Source: Seleniivibrio woodruffii (lineage in GTDB: Bacteria; Chrysiogenota; Deferribacteres; Deferribacterales; Geovibrionaceae). Taken from it: a stretch of 64,000 nucleotides of DNA. Numbering within the stretch: position 1 is the stretch's first letter; each line of letters starts with the position of its first letter. Position numbers and translations under genes: made by a program. This document shows positions 1-7,797 of this stretch, one piece after another. The stretch spans positions 1-64,000 of the forward strand of contig NZ_SMGG01000003.1 of the NCBI RefSeq assembly GCF_004339245.1. The letters are read 5' to 3'. A model generated the notes under the pieces. That model ran no database searches and was not told the DNA's origin. It saw only the letters and a program-made list of their open reading frames with translations.

Positions 1-38
1 GCCAGCGTTCGTTCTGAGCCAGGATCAAACTCTCCATC
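1..38 (-). rRNA. rrs: 16S rRNA, 5' end only (partial)
   Basis: Read on the minus strand, the first bases of the window give the universal 16S start (GAGTTTGATCCTGGCTCAG, followed by AACGAACGCTGGC). The gene runs leftward out of the window, so only about 38 nt are present and the exact mature 5' end (about 36-40) is estimated. Confidence 0.93.
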
Positions 39-246
39 CGAACTCTGTATAAATCTTTTTATCACATATCGACCTTATTCTGTTGTCAAACATCATGGGA
101 ACCTTGCGGCTCCGGAGAATTTAAAACCCCTTTGCAGGGGAGGATTAACTTACCCGATTCCCTTTCGAAAGTCAAGAAGTTTTTTTCAACTTTCTTTTTC
201 CTTCCGTCCGGCCTTTCGAGCTTCCCGCTCTTTCAAGCGGCTGGTG

Positions 247-275
247 AATCTATCAAATCTGCTCACCGTTGTCAA
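247..275 (-). promoter_or_regulatory. rRNA promoter, proximal copy
   Basis: On the minus strand, -35 TTGACA (270-275) and -10 TAGATT (247-252) are separated by exactly 17 nt. The surrounding ~37 bp are a near copy of the promoter at 349-377, so the two are a tandem duplication 102 bp apart. Confidence 0.72.
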
Positions 276-348
276 TCTCTTTTTTTTAAAATCTAACATC
301 TTTCTTTCAAGTCCCTTTCAAAACCTTTCGGCTTTCATCGGGCTGGTG

Positions 349-377
349 AATCTATCAAATCCGTTCACCGTTGTCAA
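349..377 (-). promoter_or_regulatory. rRNA promoter, middle copy
   Basis: On the minus strand, -35 TTGACA (372-377), 17-nt spacer and -10 TAGATT (349-354). Near-identical to the copy at 247-275. Confidence 0.72.
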
Positions 378-529
378 CATCTTTTTTCAACTTTTTTCTC
401 AGGCTTTTTTCAAGTTATTCAAAACCGGATATTTCGCCTTCGGAACCAAGTCTGAAAAATCAGTTTTCTAACAACATTTTCGCCTTCCTGCTCTTTCCCG
501 TTCAGGGTGTCGCTCTCAGGCGGAGGTGA

Positions 530-558
530 GTTATAACCAATCCGGCAGAGTAAGTCAA
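530..558 (-). promoter_or_regulatory. rRNA promoter, distal
   Basis: On the minus strand, -35 TTGACT (553-558), 17-nt spacer and -10 TATAAC (530-535). It is unrelated in spacer sequence to the two downstream copies and has the best -10 of the three. Confidence 0.72.
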
Positions 559-621
559 TCACTTATTTTACTTTTTTGCGATTATTTTTTAACAGCTACG
601 TAAATAGCTAATAGTTAAGAA

Positions 622-698
622 ATGAGATTGCTTCGCCCATATGGGCTCGCAAAGACAAATGCATGTCTCTGCGAGGGTTAAGCCCGAAGCAGTCTCAT
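622..698. repeat. long imperfect palindrome downstream of fba
   Basis: An outer arm, ATGAGATTGCTTCG, pairs with CGAAGCAGTCTCAT. An inner stem pairs CTCGCAAAGACA with TGTCTCTGCGAG. The element lies just after the aldolase stop and probably forms a strong RNA hairpin. Similar CTTCG..CGCTCGCAAAGA text recurs at 63957-63980, pointing to an interspersed palindromic repeat family. Confidence 0.6.
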
Positions 699-708
699 CT
701 TTATATTA

Positions 709-1683
709 TTAAGCTCTACCTGCCGAACCGAGAACATTCTCGTTCTTGGCGGCATACATTTTAACAAGTTCCGCTCTTGCGGGTTTCAGATACTCTCTGG
801 GATCGAACTTAGACGGGTTCTGCGCCATAAACTCCCTTATCTTGGCAGTGAATGCCAGTCGTCCGTCGGAGTCGATATTTATCTTGCAGACTGCGCTTGC
901 GGCGGCCTTGCGAAGCTGTTCTTCGGGTATACCGACAGCATTGTCCATCTTTCCGCCGTACTGGTTGATCATTTCAACATAAGCGGGAAGGACACTGGAT
1001 GCGCCGTGGAGAACTATGGGGAAACCGGGTATTCTGCGCTCACACTCCTCAAGGATATCGAAACGGAGAGGAGGAACTGATTCACCGGGCTTAACTTTGA
1101 ACTTATATGCTCCGTGGGACGTACCTATAGATATGGCAAGTGAATCCACGCCTGTTCTCTCAACGAACTCAACCACCTGATCAGGGTTGGTGTACGTTGA
1201 GTGCTCTGCGGATACCTCATCCTCTATACCTGCCAGAACACCAAGCTCGCCTTCAACAGTCACATCGAACTGGCGGGCGTACTCAACCACTTTCTTTGTA
1301 AGGGCAACGTTATCCTCGAAAGAATGGTGAGAGCCGTCGATCATGACGCTGGAGAAACCGAAGTCCACGCAGCTCTTGCATGTTTCGAAGGTGTCGCCGT
1401 GGTCAAGGTGGAGAGCTATCGGTATCTCACAGCCCAGCTCTTTTGCATAGGCGACTGCGCCCATGGCCATGTAGCGGAGCATGGTTGCATTCGCATAGTC
1501 CCTTGCGCCTTTTGAAACCTGAAGGATAACAGGAGATTTCGTCTGAACACAGGCGGTGATTATCGCCTGAAGCTGTTCAAGGTTATTAAAGTTATAGGCC
1601 GGCACGGCATATTTTCCTGCCATTGCCTTTGCGAACATCTCCTTTGTGTTCACAAGCCCCAGTTCTCTGTAGCTGACTGCCAT
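709..1683 (-). CDS. fba: class II fructose-bisphosphate aldolase
   Basis: Cleaves fructose 1,6-bisphosphate to DHAP and glyceraldehyde 3-phosphate (and the reverse) in cytosolic glycolysis/gluconeogenesis, using a divalent metal. The 324-aa protein is of normal class II length. LHLDHGD (residues 91-97) carries the catalytic Asp94 and metal ligand His95; EGELG (144-148) and the GTSHG and HGAS segments further on are family signatures of metal and phosphate binding. It starts 10 nt after the stop of the flavoprotein gene, so both are probably cotranscribed leftward. A large palindrome follows the stop. The identification is secure; the preference for fructose over tagatose bisphosphate is inferred from overall similarity. 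Confidence 0.95.
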   Translation of the reverse strand: MAVSYRELGLVNTKEMFAKAMAGKYAVPAYNFNNLEQLQAIITACVQTKSPVILQVSKGARDYANATMLRYMAMGAVAYAKELGCEIPIALHLDHGDTFETCKSCVDFGFSSVMIDGSHHSFEDNVALTKKVVEYARQFDVTVEGELGVLAGIEDEVSAEHSTYTNPDQVVEFVERTGVDSLAISIGTSHGAYKFKVKPGESVPPLRFDILEECERRIPGFPIVLHGASSVLPAYVEMINQYGGKMDNAVGIPEEQLRKAAASAVCKINIDSDGRLAFTAKIREFMAQNPSKFDPREYLKPARAELVKMYAAKNENVLGSAGRA

Positions 1684-1693
1684 TATTCACTCC

Positions 1694-2233
1694 TTATATA
1701 AACATACTGAGCGACATAGATATCTCGTCCATCTTGACCCTTGCTGCGTCCGTGTTGGAGTAGCTGCATGAGGGGACAACTATGCCGTAGAATTTGAAGC
1801 CGAATATATTGCAGAAGCCTTTCATCCAGTCCAGAGTGGGCTGACCGTGGCTTCTGTTGGGAGAGCCCTGAGTGAGGATGAAGAAGAATTTCTTCGTTCC
1901 CTCAAAGGTCGGGCGGCCGCTTTTGTTCAGCAGGACATGGAACCTGTCCAGAAACATCTTCGCCGTTCCGCTGATGAAGCTGAAATAGTTGGGAGATATG
2001 AATATGATAAGGTCGCTTTTAAGAAGGGTTTCGAAAGATTCTCTGAGTCCTTCCTCCACCATTTCGGGACGGAAAGCCGGAGCTTCCCTGAATTTATTCT
2101 CGTATTCGTGTTCAAATTTCAGAGAGGACAGCTCAATGAGCCTGCTTCCTTCATACTTTTTGAACAACGCATCCGCTATAAACGCAGAATTGCCGTCGGA
2201 TTTCACCGCAGCATTAAAAATAACAGTATTCAT
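1694..2233 (-). CDS. NAD(P)H-dependent FMN reductase-like flavoprotein
   Basis: A 179-aa flavodoxin-fold protein of the NADPH-dependent FMN reductase/iron-sulfur flavoprotein superfamily. It shows a typical FMN-binding sequence around 'SPNYFSFISGTAKMFLDR', equivalent to the 'P-Y..-SG-K-F-DR' signature, and a 'TQGSP' loop later on. The cysteine cluster of iron-sulfur flavoproteins is absent, so it probably holds FMN only. I place the start at 2233; a longer frame reaches 2281, but residue 17 of that frame begins the usual beta-strand (MNTVIFNAAV). It is followed closely by fba. The physiological electron acceptor cannot be read from the sequence. Confidence 0.72.
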   Translation of the reverse strand: MNTVIFNAAVKSDGNSAFIADALFKKYEGSRLIELSSLKFEHEYENKFREAPAFRPEMVEEGLRESFETLLKSDLIIFISPNYFSFISGTAKMFLDRFHVLLNKSGRPTFEGTKKFFFILTQGSPNRSHGQPTLDWMKGFCNIFGFKFYGIVVPSCSYSNTDAARVKMDEISMSLSMFI

Positions 2234-2287
2234 AACTTCACCCCGCTCTATTTTACCCGCAACAAAGTGCCGTTTCAACAAATAATA

Positions 2288-2315
2288 TTGACAACACGCT
2301 ATTTACATTCATAAT
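2288..2315 (+). promoter_or_regulatory. promoter giving a probably leaderless mRNA
   Basis: TTGACA (2288-2293), 16-nt spacer, then CATAAT (2310-2315). The expected transcription start, 6-7 nt after the -10, falls on the ATG at 2322, and no Shine-Dalgarno precedes that ATG. Confidence 0.55.
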
Positions 2316-2321
2316 CCGCTC

Positions 2322-4040
2322 ATGGAAGAAATACTGAATTCAATATCCAGCGCAGGGATCAAAACCGCCCCTGAGAAACAGGCCGACATAACCGCCCTGC
2401 CCTCTTATAAGGGCAACTTCGGGTTTTACCACGTTAAGGGCGAAGACTGGGAAACAGTCATTATTAAAGGCGTGTTCAAGGACAATCTGCGCAACATAAA
2501 AGGCAAGTGCATGATCCCCGACAGGAAGATGAACGAGCTGGCACAGATGCTTTCCGATGTTGAACGCTGTCTGCGCAAACCTGCCTCAGTTCAGGTGTGT
2601 TTTGATGATGACAGCTTCTTCGTATGCGCTGCCGAAGAGGGAAGCTATACAAAGCTGGCTTATGATTCAAGGGATTTCACCATCAGATTCCCGCTGACAC
2701 CCGTTGAGGAATCGCTGGGACGCTCATCCTCCATCAGCGAAAAGTACCTCTTTGCAAGGTCGCCCTTCGCATCAATGTTCGGAGAGATTCTCAGCCCCTA
2801 CGCCTATTCGCTGTTCGAAGCGATGCCCGACGTCTTCTCCCCGCTCTTCATGAGTGCTGACATCAAGACCCATTCGCCGTCGGTTAAGACAATTTTCGGC
2901 AGAGTTCTCATGAATTCCAAAAATATTGAGACCATAATGTCGGCGTTTTACACCAAGCCGGATTTTTTCTATCTGAATTATCTGCCGTCAATATATAAGT
3001 CCATAAAAAAACCTGTGATGGAAGTTCCAAAAATATCTGTTCTGAAACTGGCCGAGGATGAACTTAAAAACACAATTGATGATATAGACAGGGTCACAGA
3101 CAGCCTTGACGAAGCGGCTCTGTTCAACAACGAGTTTCTCGAAGTGCCTATGCTGGGCGTAATGGCCTGGGAAATTGCTGTAGCAGGTATGTGGCACGCT
3201 TTCACCGGGTTTGCAAAAGCAACCGGGCTTGGACACGAAGATGCCATGCGTCATATATATAAGACGAGAAAGGGCGGGCTACTGAGATATGAAGGAGAGA
3301 TAATGCCCCGACTGGATCCGGCTTTCGAGCCTGTACGGCTTGAACCTGTTGAACTTGCCGCTGAGGATGCGGACGGGTTTTACGGCTCACTGTCGTCCAT
3401 CAAGCGTCTCATGCTCTCTAAAGTGAAGTACACAGCTCTGCTTGAGCAGACGCACAAGGCGCTGGATGATGCCGACAGGGTATATCTGTCACTCTCAGGC
3501 CTTGCCTCAAAGATACGCAGTGTTCTGCTGACCACAGCAGACAGACTGGTTGAAGACAGAATGCTCACCGACAGAAACGATATCTTCCTCCTTGAACATA
3601 AGGAGATACAGAACCTCATAAACGATTCTTTCTACGGCAACATCACTTTTACCCTTAATTTCCGCAGATGGCAGGGCAGCCGTTTCGCCTCTGTCTGTCT
3701 TCCGGCGTATCTTTACGAAAAGGACGTTGAAAACTACAAAGAGATAGCGGAAAAGCAGATGAGCAAATCCCTTAATGAAAAGATCATCCCATGCATGGCT
3801 TTTTTCCATAAGGACACAGAAACGGTGAATTTTGCATGCAGGTACGGGTTTTCCATTGCGGACGTTAAAGAAGCTGTTAAGGCCGACATTGTTGTGGCCG
3901 AGTCCGCATCGGTCTTCTCATACATTGCCCAATACTGCGCCACAACGGACAAGCCGCTCTACACAGGGGCAAGATTCGCACCCCTGCTGCTCAGGGACAA
4001 AAAACTGAAAACCGGAACGGATTCACTCACAATCGTCTGA
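2322..4040 (+). CDS. degenerate PEP-utilising-enzyme-like protein
   Basis: A 572-aa cytosolic protein, not confidently assignable. The segment around residues 415-435 (MLTDRNDIFLLEHKEIQNL) resembles the linker before the swivelling phosphohistidine domain in PEP synthase and rifampin phosphotransferase relatives ('R.DIFFL...EL'). The last ~60 residues look like a remnant of that swivelling domain: 'ADIVVAESASVFSYIAQYC' aligns with 'ADGIVTE.GG..SHAAIVA', but the catalytic His is replaced by Tyr. No N-terminal ATP-grasp is evident. It is therefore probably not an active phosphotransferase and may be a structural or regulatory derivative. It stands alone between convergent and divergent neighbours, with its own promoter and a strong terminator. 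Confidence 0.5.
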   Translation: MEEILNSISSAGIKTAPEKQADITALPSYKGNFGFYHVKGEDWETVIIKGVFKDNLRNIKGKCMIPDRKMNELAQMLSDVERCLRKPASVQVCFDDDSFFVCAAEEGSYTKLAYDSRDFTIRFPLTPVEESLGRSSSISEKYLFARSPFASMFGEILSPYAYSLFEAMPDVFSPLFMSADIKTHSPSVKTIFGRVLMNSKNIETIMSAFYTKPDFFYLNYLPSIYKSIKKPVMEVPKISVLKLAEDELKNTIDDIDRVTDSLDEAALFNNEFLEVPMLGVMAWEIAVAGMWHAFTGFAKATGLGHEDAMRHIYKTRKGGLLRYEGEIMPRLDPAFEPVRLEPVELAAEDADGFYGSLSSIKRLMLSKVKYTALLEQTHKALDDADRVYLSLSGLASKIRSVLLTTADRLVEDRMLTDRNDIFLLEHKEIQNLINDSFYGNITFTLNFRRWQGSRFASVCLPAYLYEKDVENYKEIAEKQMSKSLNEKIIPCMAFFHKDTETVNFACRYGFSIADVKEAVKADIVVAESASVFSYIAQYCATTDKPLYTGARFAPLLLRDKKLKTGTDSLTIV

Positions 4041-4047
4041 ACAAAAA

Positions 4048-4076
4048 AGGCGGGGTTTTGCCCCGCCTCTCTTTTT
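4048..4076. terminator. intrinsic terminator
   Basis: Hairpin AGGCGGGG-TTTTG-CCCCGCCT (4048-4068) followed by CTCTTTTT. It terminates the gene ending at 4040. On the other strand it directly follows the stop of the Ala-rich reading frame and is preceded by an A-run, so it may work in both directions. Confidence 0.85.
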
Positions 4077-6972
4077 ATCTGAACACTATATTAATTCTGA
4101 CCTTTCCGTAGACCTTTATATCCGCCGCCGCTTCAGCAGCAAGCCTTGCCGCCTCTGCCGCTGCCTGCGCCGCCGCAAGCTGTGTCGCCGCATTGGAGGA
4201 TGCTGCGCTTGCGTTCGTGGCCGCCGTCATGGCCGCCTGAACAGCCGCCAGAGCGTCTGCAAGCGCCTGTGCAGCCGAATCGGATATACTCTGTGCCACA
4301 GACTCGGAATCCGCCGCCGCTGCCGCCTGTTCAGCCGCAAGAGCAGCCAGATCCGCAGCTGCCTGTGCAGATTCAACCGCTGAATTTGCCGCCTGAGCTT
4401 TAAGAACAGCCAGAGCATACGCCGAAGACGCTGCCGAAACAGAAGTCTGTGCCTGCTGGCTTGCAGTCTGCGCCGCTGCCTGAGCCGCCGCAAGATCCGT
4501 CATAACTGTTGAACCCGTCAGAACAGATGTGGCTGTGGCAAGGGACAGTGCGTCCTGTGCCGCTGTTTTTGCCGCTTCTGCCTGAGAAGCCGCAGTGCCG
4601 AGATCAGTCAGATGATCTGAAAGCTGACCGTATGCGTTTTCTGCAGCCTGCTTATGAACAACCGACTGAGCCAGAGCCGCATTTGCCGCTTCAAGAGCCG
4701 AATTTGCCGCCGCCAGTGCCGCTGCCTGAGACTCCGCTTCGGCCGCCGCAGCCTGAGCTATCGCCAGAACATCTGCCAGTGACTGCTGCGCCTGAGAGTT
4801 GTATCCGGCTGCTGTGGTCGCCGCCGATGCTGCATAATCACTCGCCTGACCTGCACTCTGAGCATCTCCTGCCGCAGTGTTTGCTGCCGTGAGCACCGAC
4901 TGGGCTATCACCTGAAGCTGAGCGAACAGCTCGTGCTCCGCAGCTTTCTGTGCGGCTGTCTGAGCCGCTGACTGTGCAGTGTTCGCATAGCCGAGTGCCT
5001 GCTGAGCCGCCTGATATGCTTCCGCAGCTTTCGACGCCGCCAGTCCGGCCGCATTGCTGGCCGCTTCCGCTGCCGCTGTTGCAGCCGCCAGTGCCGCCGC
5101 TACTGCCGCCTGTGCCTGTTCAAGATGTGTTTCGGCTATTTCGAGAGCCTGCTGAGCGGCTGTTTTTGCCGCCTCTGCCGCATCTGCCGCAGAATGTGCA
5201 GCCTCCGATGCAACTTGTGTATCCGTCATGGCCTGCATTGCAAGGCCGTTTTTATAGTCTGCATAATTTGCCGCACTCGCAGCTGCTGAGAGTGCGTTGT
5301 TCACCGCTTCCATAGCTGCTGTCTGTGCTGCCGCTTCCGCAACGGCTTCATTTGCTGCAAGAACCGCCGCCTGTGCTGCTGCCTGTGCTGCCGCCTGCGC
5401 TGCCTGTGCCGCAGTTGCTTTGCTTACGGCATCAGCCGCTGCTGTTGCTGCCGCCTGAGCGACCGACTGAGCCTGTGCCGCCGCCGCCTGAACCTGAGTT
5501 GATGTGGACTGGGCAACCTGCTCGGACTGTGCCGCCGCCGCCGCTGTCGCTGCCGCCTGAGCCGCCTGCGCTGCCGCCGCTGCCGCTGCCTGAGCTGCCG
5601 CATTTGCCGCTGCAAGCTGCGCCGTTGTCTGCTGAGATGCCGCCTGTGCCGCCGCTAACGCCGCTTCCGCAGCTGTTTTGGCTGCCTGAGCATTGGCAAC
5701 TCCGTCTCCTGAGGCCTGCTTCGTGGCCAGAAGCGCTGCTTCCGCAGCTGTTTTCTGAGCTGCCGCTGCTGCTGCCGCATCTGAGGACTGGGTCAGCAAT
5801 GTCTGCATCTGGGTTGCCGCCGCCTGCGCCGCAGTGCTCTGCGTTGCCGCAGTCTGTGCCGCTGCCTGAGCTGCTGCCAGTGCCGCCTGGGCTGTTGCCA
5901 GTGCCTGCTCCTGAGATTGTGCCTCAGCCGCTGCCGCCTGTGCCGCTGCCAGTGCCGCCGCCGCCGCTGCCTGTGCCTGTGCGGAGGATATTCCCGCCTG
6001 AGACGCCGAGCCGGATGCGGAAGTTGAGCTTGCCTGAGTGGCCTGTGCGTTAACCGCCGCCTGTGCCGCAGATACTGCCGCTGCCTGAGCTGCCGCCTGT
6101 GCCGCCGCCGATGCTGTATACTGAGCCGCTGATGCCGCTTTCTGTGCTGCTGTCTGCGCCGCTGCTACAGCCGCCTGTGCTGCCGCCTGCGCCGCCTGCG
6201 CTTTCTGTGCTGCGGTCTGTGCAGCTGTCACTGCCGCCTGTGCCGCCGCCTGTGCCGCAGTGTTGGCCGCTTCAGCCGCCGCTTTTGCCGCCTGTGCTTC
6301 AGCTTCTGCTCTGGAGAGAGCCGTTTCGGCCTCCTGCTTTTTAACTATAGCCGCCGCCGCCTGTGCCGCTGCCAGCGCTGCCGCCTCTTGTGCCGCATCG
6401 TATGCGGCTTTTGCCTCAAGGCTGTATGTGCTTGTTGCGAGAGCTGCTTCGGCTGCCTGAGCCGCTGCTGTCTGTGCTTTCGCTTCCTGATCTTTTCTTA
6501 TTGCGTCAGCCTGAGCCTGAGCAGCCGCCTGTGCCGCTGCCTGCGCTGCCGCCTGTGCCGCTGCCTGTGCTGCGGCCTGTGCCGCCGCCGCCTGTGCCGC
6601 CGCCGCTGCCTGCGCCGCCGCTGCCTGTGCCGCCGCCTGCGCTGCCGCCGCCTGTGATGCCGCCTGCGCGGCTGCCTGTGCCGCCGTGTCCGCCGCCGAC
6701 TGAGCCGGCTGTCCGGCTGTACCCTGTCCGGCATTGTCCTGCTGCTGGCCTGAATCCTGTAATGACGATTCTATTCTCTGGGCAGTCTGGGACTGACCTG
6801 TATCTTCCGCCTGAGCGGCTTCATCGCTTCCGGCCTGCTGGAAAGCCGATTCCTCGCTCTGGACTGTATCGCCGCCGGAGTTGCTCTGGGCAACAGGAGG
6901 ACTCGTAAATATTCTCGAATTTGTGGAGATGTCATAAACCTGCGACGGTGCTCCGGTTGAGGAGATGAACAC
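4075..6972 (-). CDS. giant Ala/Gln-rich repeat region (likely 3' part of the FecR-domain gene)
   Basis: 965 codons are open, made mostly of Ala and Gln in repeating 'AAAQAA' blocks, with Ser, Thr and Glu in the later part. This composition predicts very long helices or coiled coils. The C-terminus changes abruptly to a short non-repetitive beta-type tail (KVYGKVRINIVFR). The frame stays open upstream of the first possible start (GTG at 6972) through a Gly-rich stretch (GGGLGAGGLGGGG type) and a Pro-rich stretch, as far as the C9 tract at 7211-7219. There it would join the FecR-domain frame after a change of one base. I therefore read it as the distal part of one ~1,235-aa surface or periplasmic protein. 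Whether it is expressed separately, by slippage or not at all is unknown. GC-rich low complexity makes sequence errors possible. Confidence 0.55.
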   Translation of the reverse strand: MFISSTGAPSQVYDISTNSRIFTSPPVAQSNSGGDTVQSEESAFQQAGSDEAAQAEDTGQSQTAQRIESSLQDSGQQQDNAGQGTAGQPAQSAADTAAQAAAQAASQAAAAQAAAQAAAAQAAAAAQAAAAQAAAQAAAQAAAQAAAQAAAQAQADAIRKDQEAKAQTAAAQAAEAALATSTYSLEAKAAYDAAQEAAALAAAQAAAAIVKKQEAETALSRAEAEAQAAKAAAEAANTAAQAAAQAAVTAAQTAAQKAQAAQAAAQAAVAAAQTAAQKAASAAQYTASAAAQAAAQAAAVSAAQAAVNAQATQASSTSASGSASQAGISSAQAQAAAAAALAAAQAAAAEAQSQEQALATAQAALAAAQAAAQTAATQSTAAQAAATQMQTLLTQSSDAAAAAAAQKTAAEAALLATKQASGDGVANAQAAKTAAEAALAAAQAASQQTTAQLAAANAAAQAAAAAAAQAAQAAATAAAAAQSEQVAQSTSTQVQAAAAQAQSVAQAAATAAADAVSKATAAQAAQAAAQAAAQAAVLAANEAVAEAAAQTAAMEAVNNALSAAASAANYADYKNGLAMQAMTDTQVASEAAHSAADAAEAAKTAAQQALEIAETHLEQAQAAVAAALAAATAAAEAASNAAGLAASKAAEAYQAAQQALGYANTAQSAAQTAAQKAAEHELFAQLQVIAQSVLTAANTAAGDAQSAGQASDYAASAATTAAGYNSQAQQSLADVLAIAQAAAAEAESQAAALAAANSALEAANAALAQSVVHKQAAENAYGQLSDHLTDLGTAASQAEAAKTAAQDALSLATATSVLTGSTVMTDLAAAQAAAQTASQQAQTSVSAASSAYALAVLKAQAANSAVESAQAAADLAALAAEQAAAAADSESVAQSISDSAAQALADALAAVQAAMTAATNASAASSNAATQLAAAQAAAEAARLAAEAAADIKVYGKVRINIVFR

Positions 6973-7135
6973 TCCCTGTCCGGGGCCAATTGTTATTACG
7001 CCGCCTCCAAAACCTCCGCCAAGGCCTCCTCCAAGACCTCCTCCGCCAAGGCCTCCTGCACCAAGGCCGCCGCCAAGGCCGCTGCCGCTATTAAATCCTG
7101 AACCGCCTGTATTAAGAGGTGCTGTCCCGCCGCCG

Positions 7136-7780
7136 CTAAGAACTCCCGCAGGAGCCTGCGGTTCCGGCTGTCCGGAAGCAAAACCGGGGGGCGGTGCAAC
7201 AGGAGGGGGTGGGGGGGGGCGGTGCTATAGCAAGACCACCCGGCTGAGAACCAAACGCAGGCGGGGCCACCGGTACCGGAGCAGGGGGAGGAGGAGGGAG
7301 AAGGGGAGGCCCCACAACCACCAGTCCGCTTATACATTCAACTGTAGTTCCGGTCGGATCCACCATGCCTGCGACCACGGTACCCTTAACGCCTATAACC
7401 GCATTGCTGGTCTTTATTCTGAAATCTCCGGCAACCTCGTGCATCTTCTCAACTTTGAAGAGCACTTTGCCTTTCTGTATCTCTGCATTGAATCCGTCTT
7501 TTGTTCTGTCCTGACCCAGCAGGAGCAGACGGGATTTTTCGAATACTTTTATATCGCTTCCGTCAACAAAGCTCACTTCGGCATAGCCTTTTCTTTTGGT
7601 TCTGAGGATATCGTCAAAGGAAAGATTCAGCCCCTCCTTTGCGACCTTGCCCATAACCGCCTGAGCTTTTACAACATCAACACCGCCCTTCACCACCTTT
7701 ACAGTACCCGCAACGGATGCCGCAAAGACCTGAGAGCTCACCATCATAACCGCAACAAATAACGCCGTAATCCTTTTCAT
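7136..7780 (-). CDS. FecR-domain exported protein (frame broken at C9 tract)
   Basis: The first ~20 residues are a signal peptide (MKRITALFVAVMMVSSQVFA). A FecR-type domain covers residues ~25-145, with the family pattern of short beta-strands: 'GTVKVVKG', 'DDILRTKRKGYAEVSFVDGS', 'VRIKTSNAVIGVKGT'-like text. From ~150 a proline-rich linker begins, and at the C9 tract (plus-strand G9, 7211-7219) the frame shifts into about 30 codons of unlikely Cys/Arg/Ser-rich sequence ending at 7136. With 8 or 11 C instead of 9 the frame would continue into the Gly-rich and then Ala/Gln-rich region to 4075. It starts 17 nt after the TPR-barrel gene and is probably in its operon. FecR domains are known from regulators and from exported structural proteins; the signal peptide supports the latter here. 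Confidence 0.7.
   Translation of the reverse strand: MKRITALFVAVMMVSSQVFAASVAGTVKVVKGGVDVVKAQAVMGKVAKEGLNLSFDDILRTKRKGYAEVSFVDGSDIKVFEKSRLLLLGQDRTKDGFNAEIQKGKVLFKVEKMHEVAGDFRIKTSNAVIGVKGTVVAGMVDPTGTTVECISGLVVVGPPLLPPPPPAPVPVAPPAFGSQPGGLAIAPPPPTPSCCTAPRFCFRTAGTAGSCGSS
7211..7219. repeat. G9/C9 homopolymer between FecR and Ala-rich frames
   Basis: Nine consecutive G on the plus strand (C9 in the coding strand), preceded two bases away by another G5 run. Homopolymers of this length are classic sites of slipped-strand mispairing and also of sequencing error. Losing one base or gaining two would fuse the FecR frame to the 4075-6972 frame. Confidence 0.8.
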
Positions 7781-7797
7781 GGCACACCTTCAGGAGA

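Larger units (their letters stand above)
39..708 (-). promoter_or_regulatory. rRNA operon leader and promoter region
   Basis: This 670-nt gene-free stretch lies upstream of the leftward 16S gene. It holds three good sigma70-type promoters on the minus strand (listed separately). A fourth TTGACT hexamer (170-175) has a poor -10 (TAAGTT, 147-152), and a fifth TTGACA (84-89) has TGTGAT at 61-66, only about 20 nt before the mature rRNA. The far end contains a long imperfect palindrome (622-698) belonging to the aldolase side. A 75-codon plus-strand reading frame in the region is pyrimidine-rich leader sequence and not a gene. Confidence 0.75.

Noticed and set aside
84-175. Two further rRNA promoters (TTGACA at 84-89, TTGACT at 170-175)
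   Set aside because: Their -10 hexamers (TGTGAT, TAAGTT) are poor and the first is too close to the mature 16S end; kept only as a note in the leader entry.
244-471. 75-codon open frame upstream of 16S
   Set aside because: Composed of rRNA leader and duplicated promoter sequence (Phe/Leu/Asn-rich), no RBS and no family resemblance.
4146-6908. Several long plus-strand open frames rich in Pro/Leu/Arg
   Set aside because: They are antisense shadows of the Ala/Gln-rich repeats on the minus strand; low complexity keeps all frames open.
6996-7337. 113-codon minus-strand frame across the C9 tract
   Set aside because: It is the third frame of the Pro/Gly-rich linker and encodes neither the FecR domain nor the Ala-rich tail.
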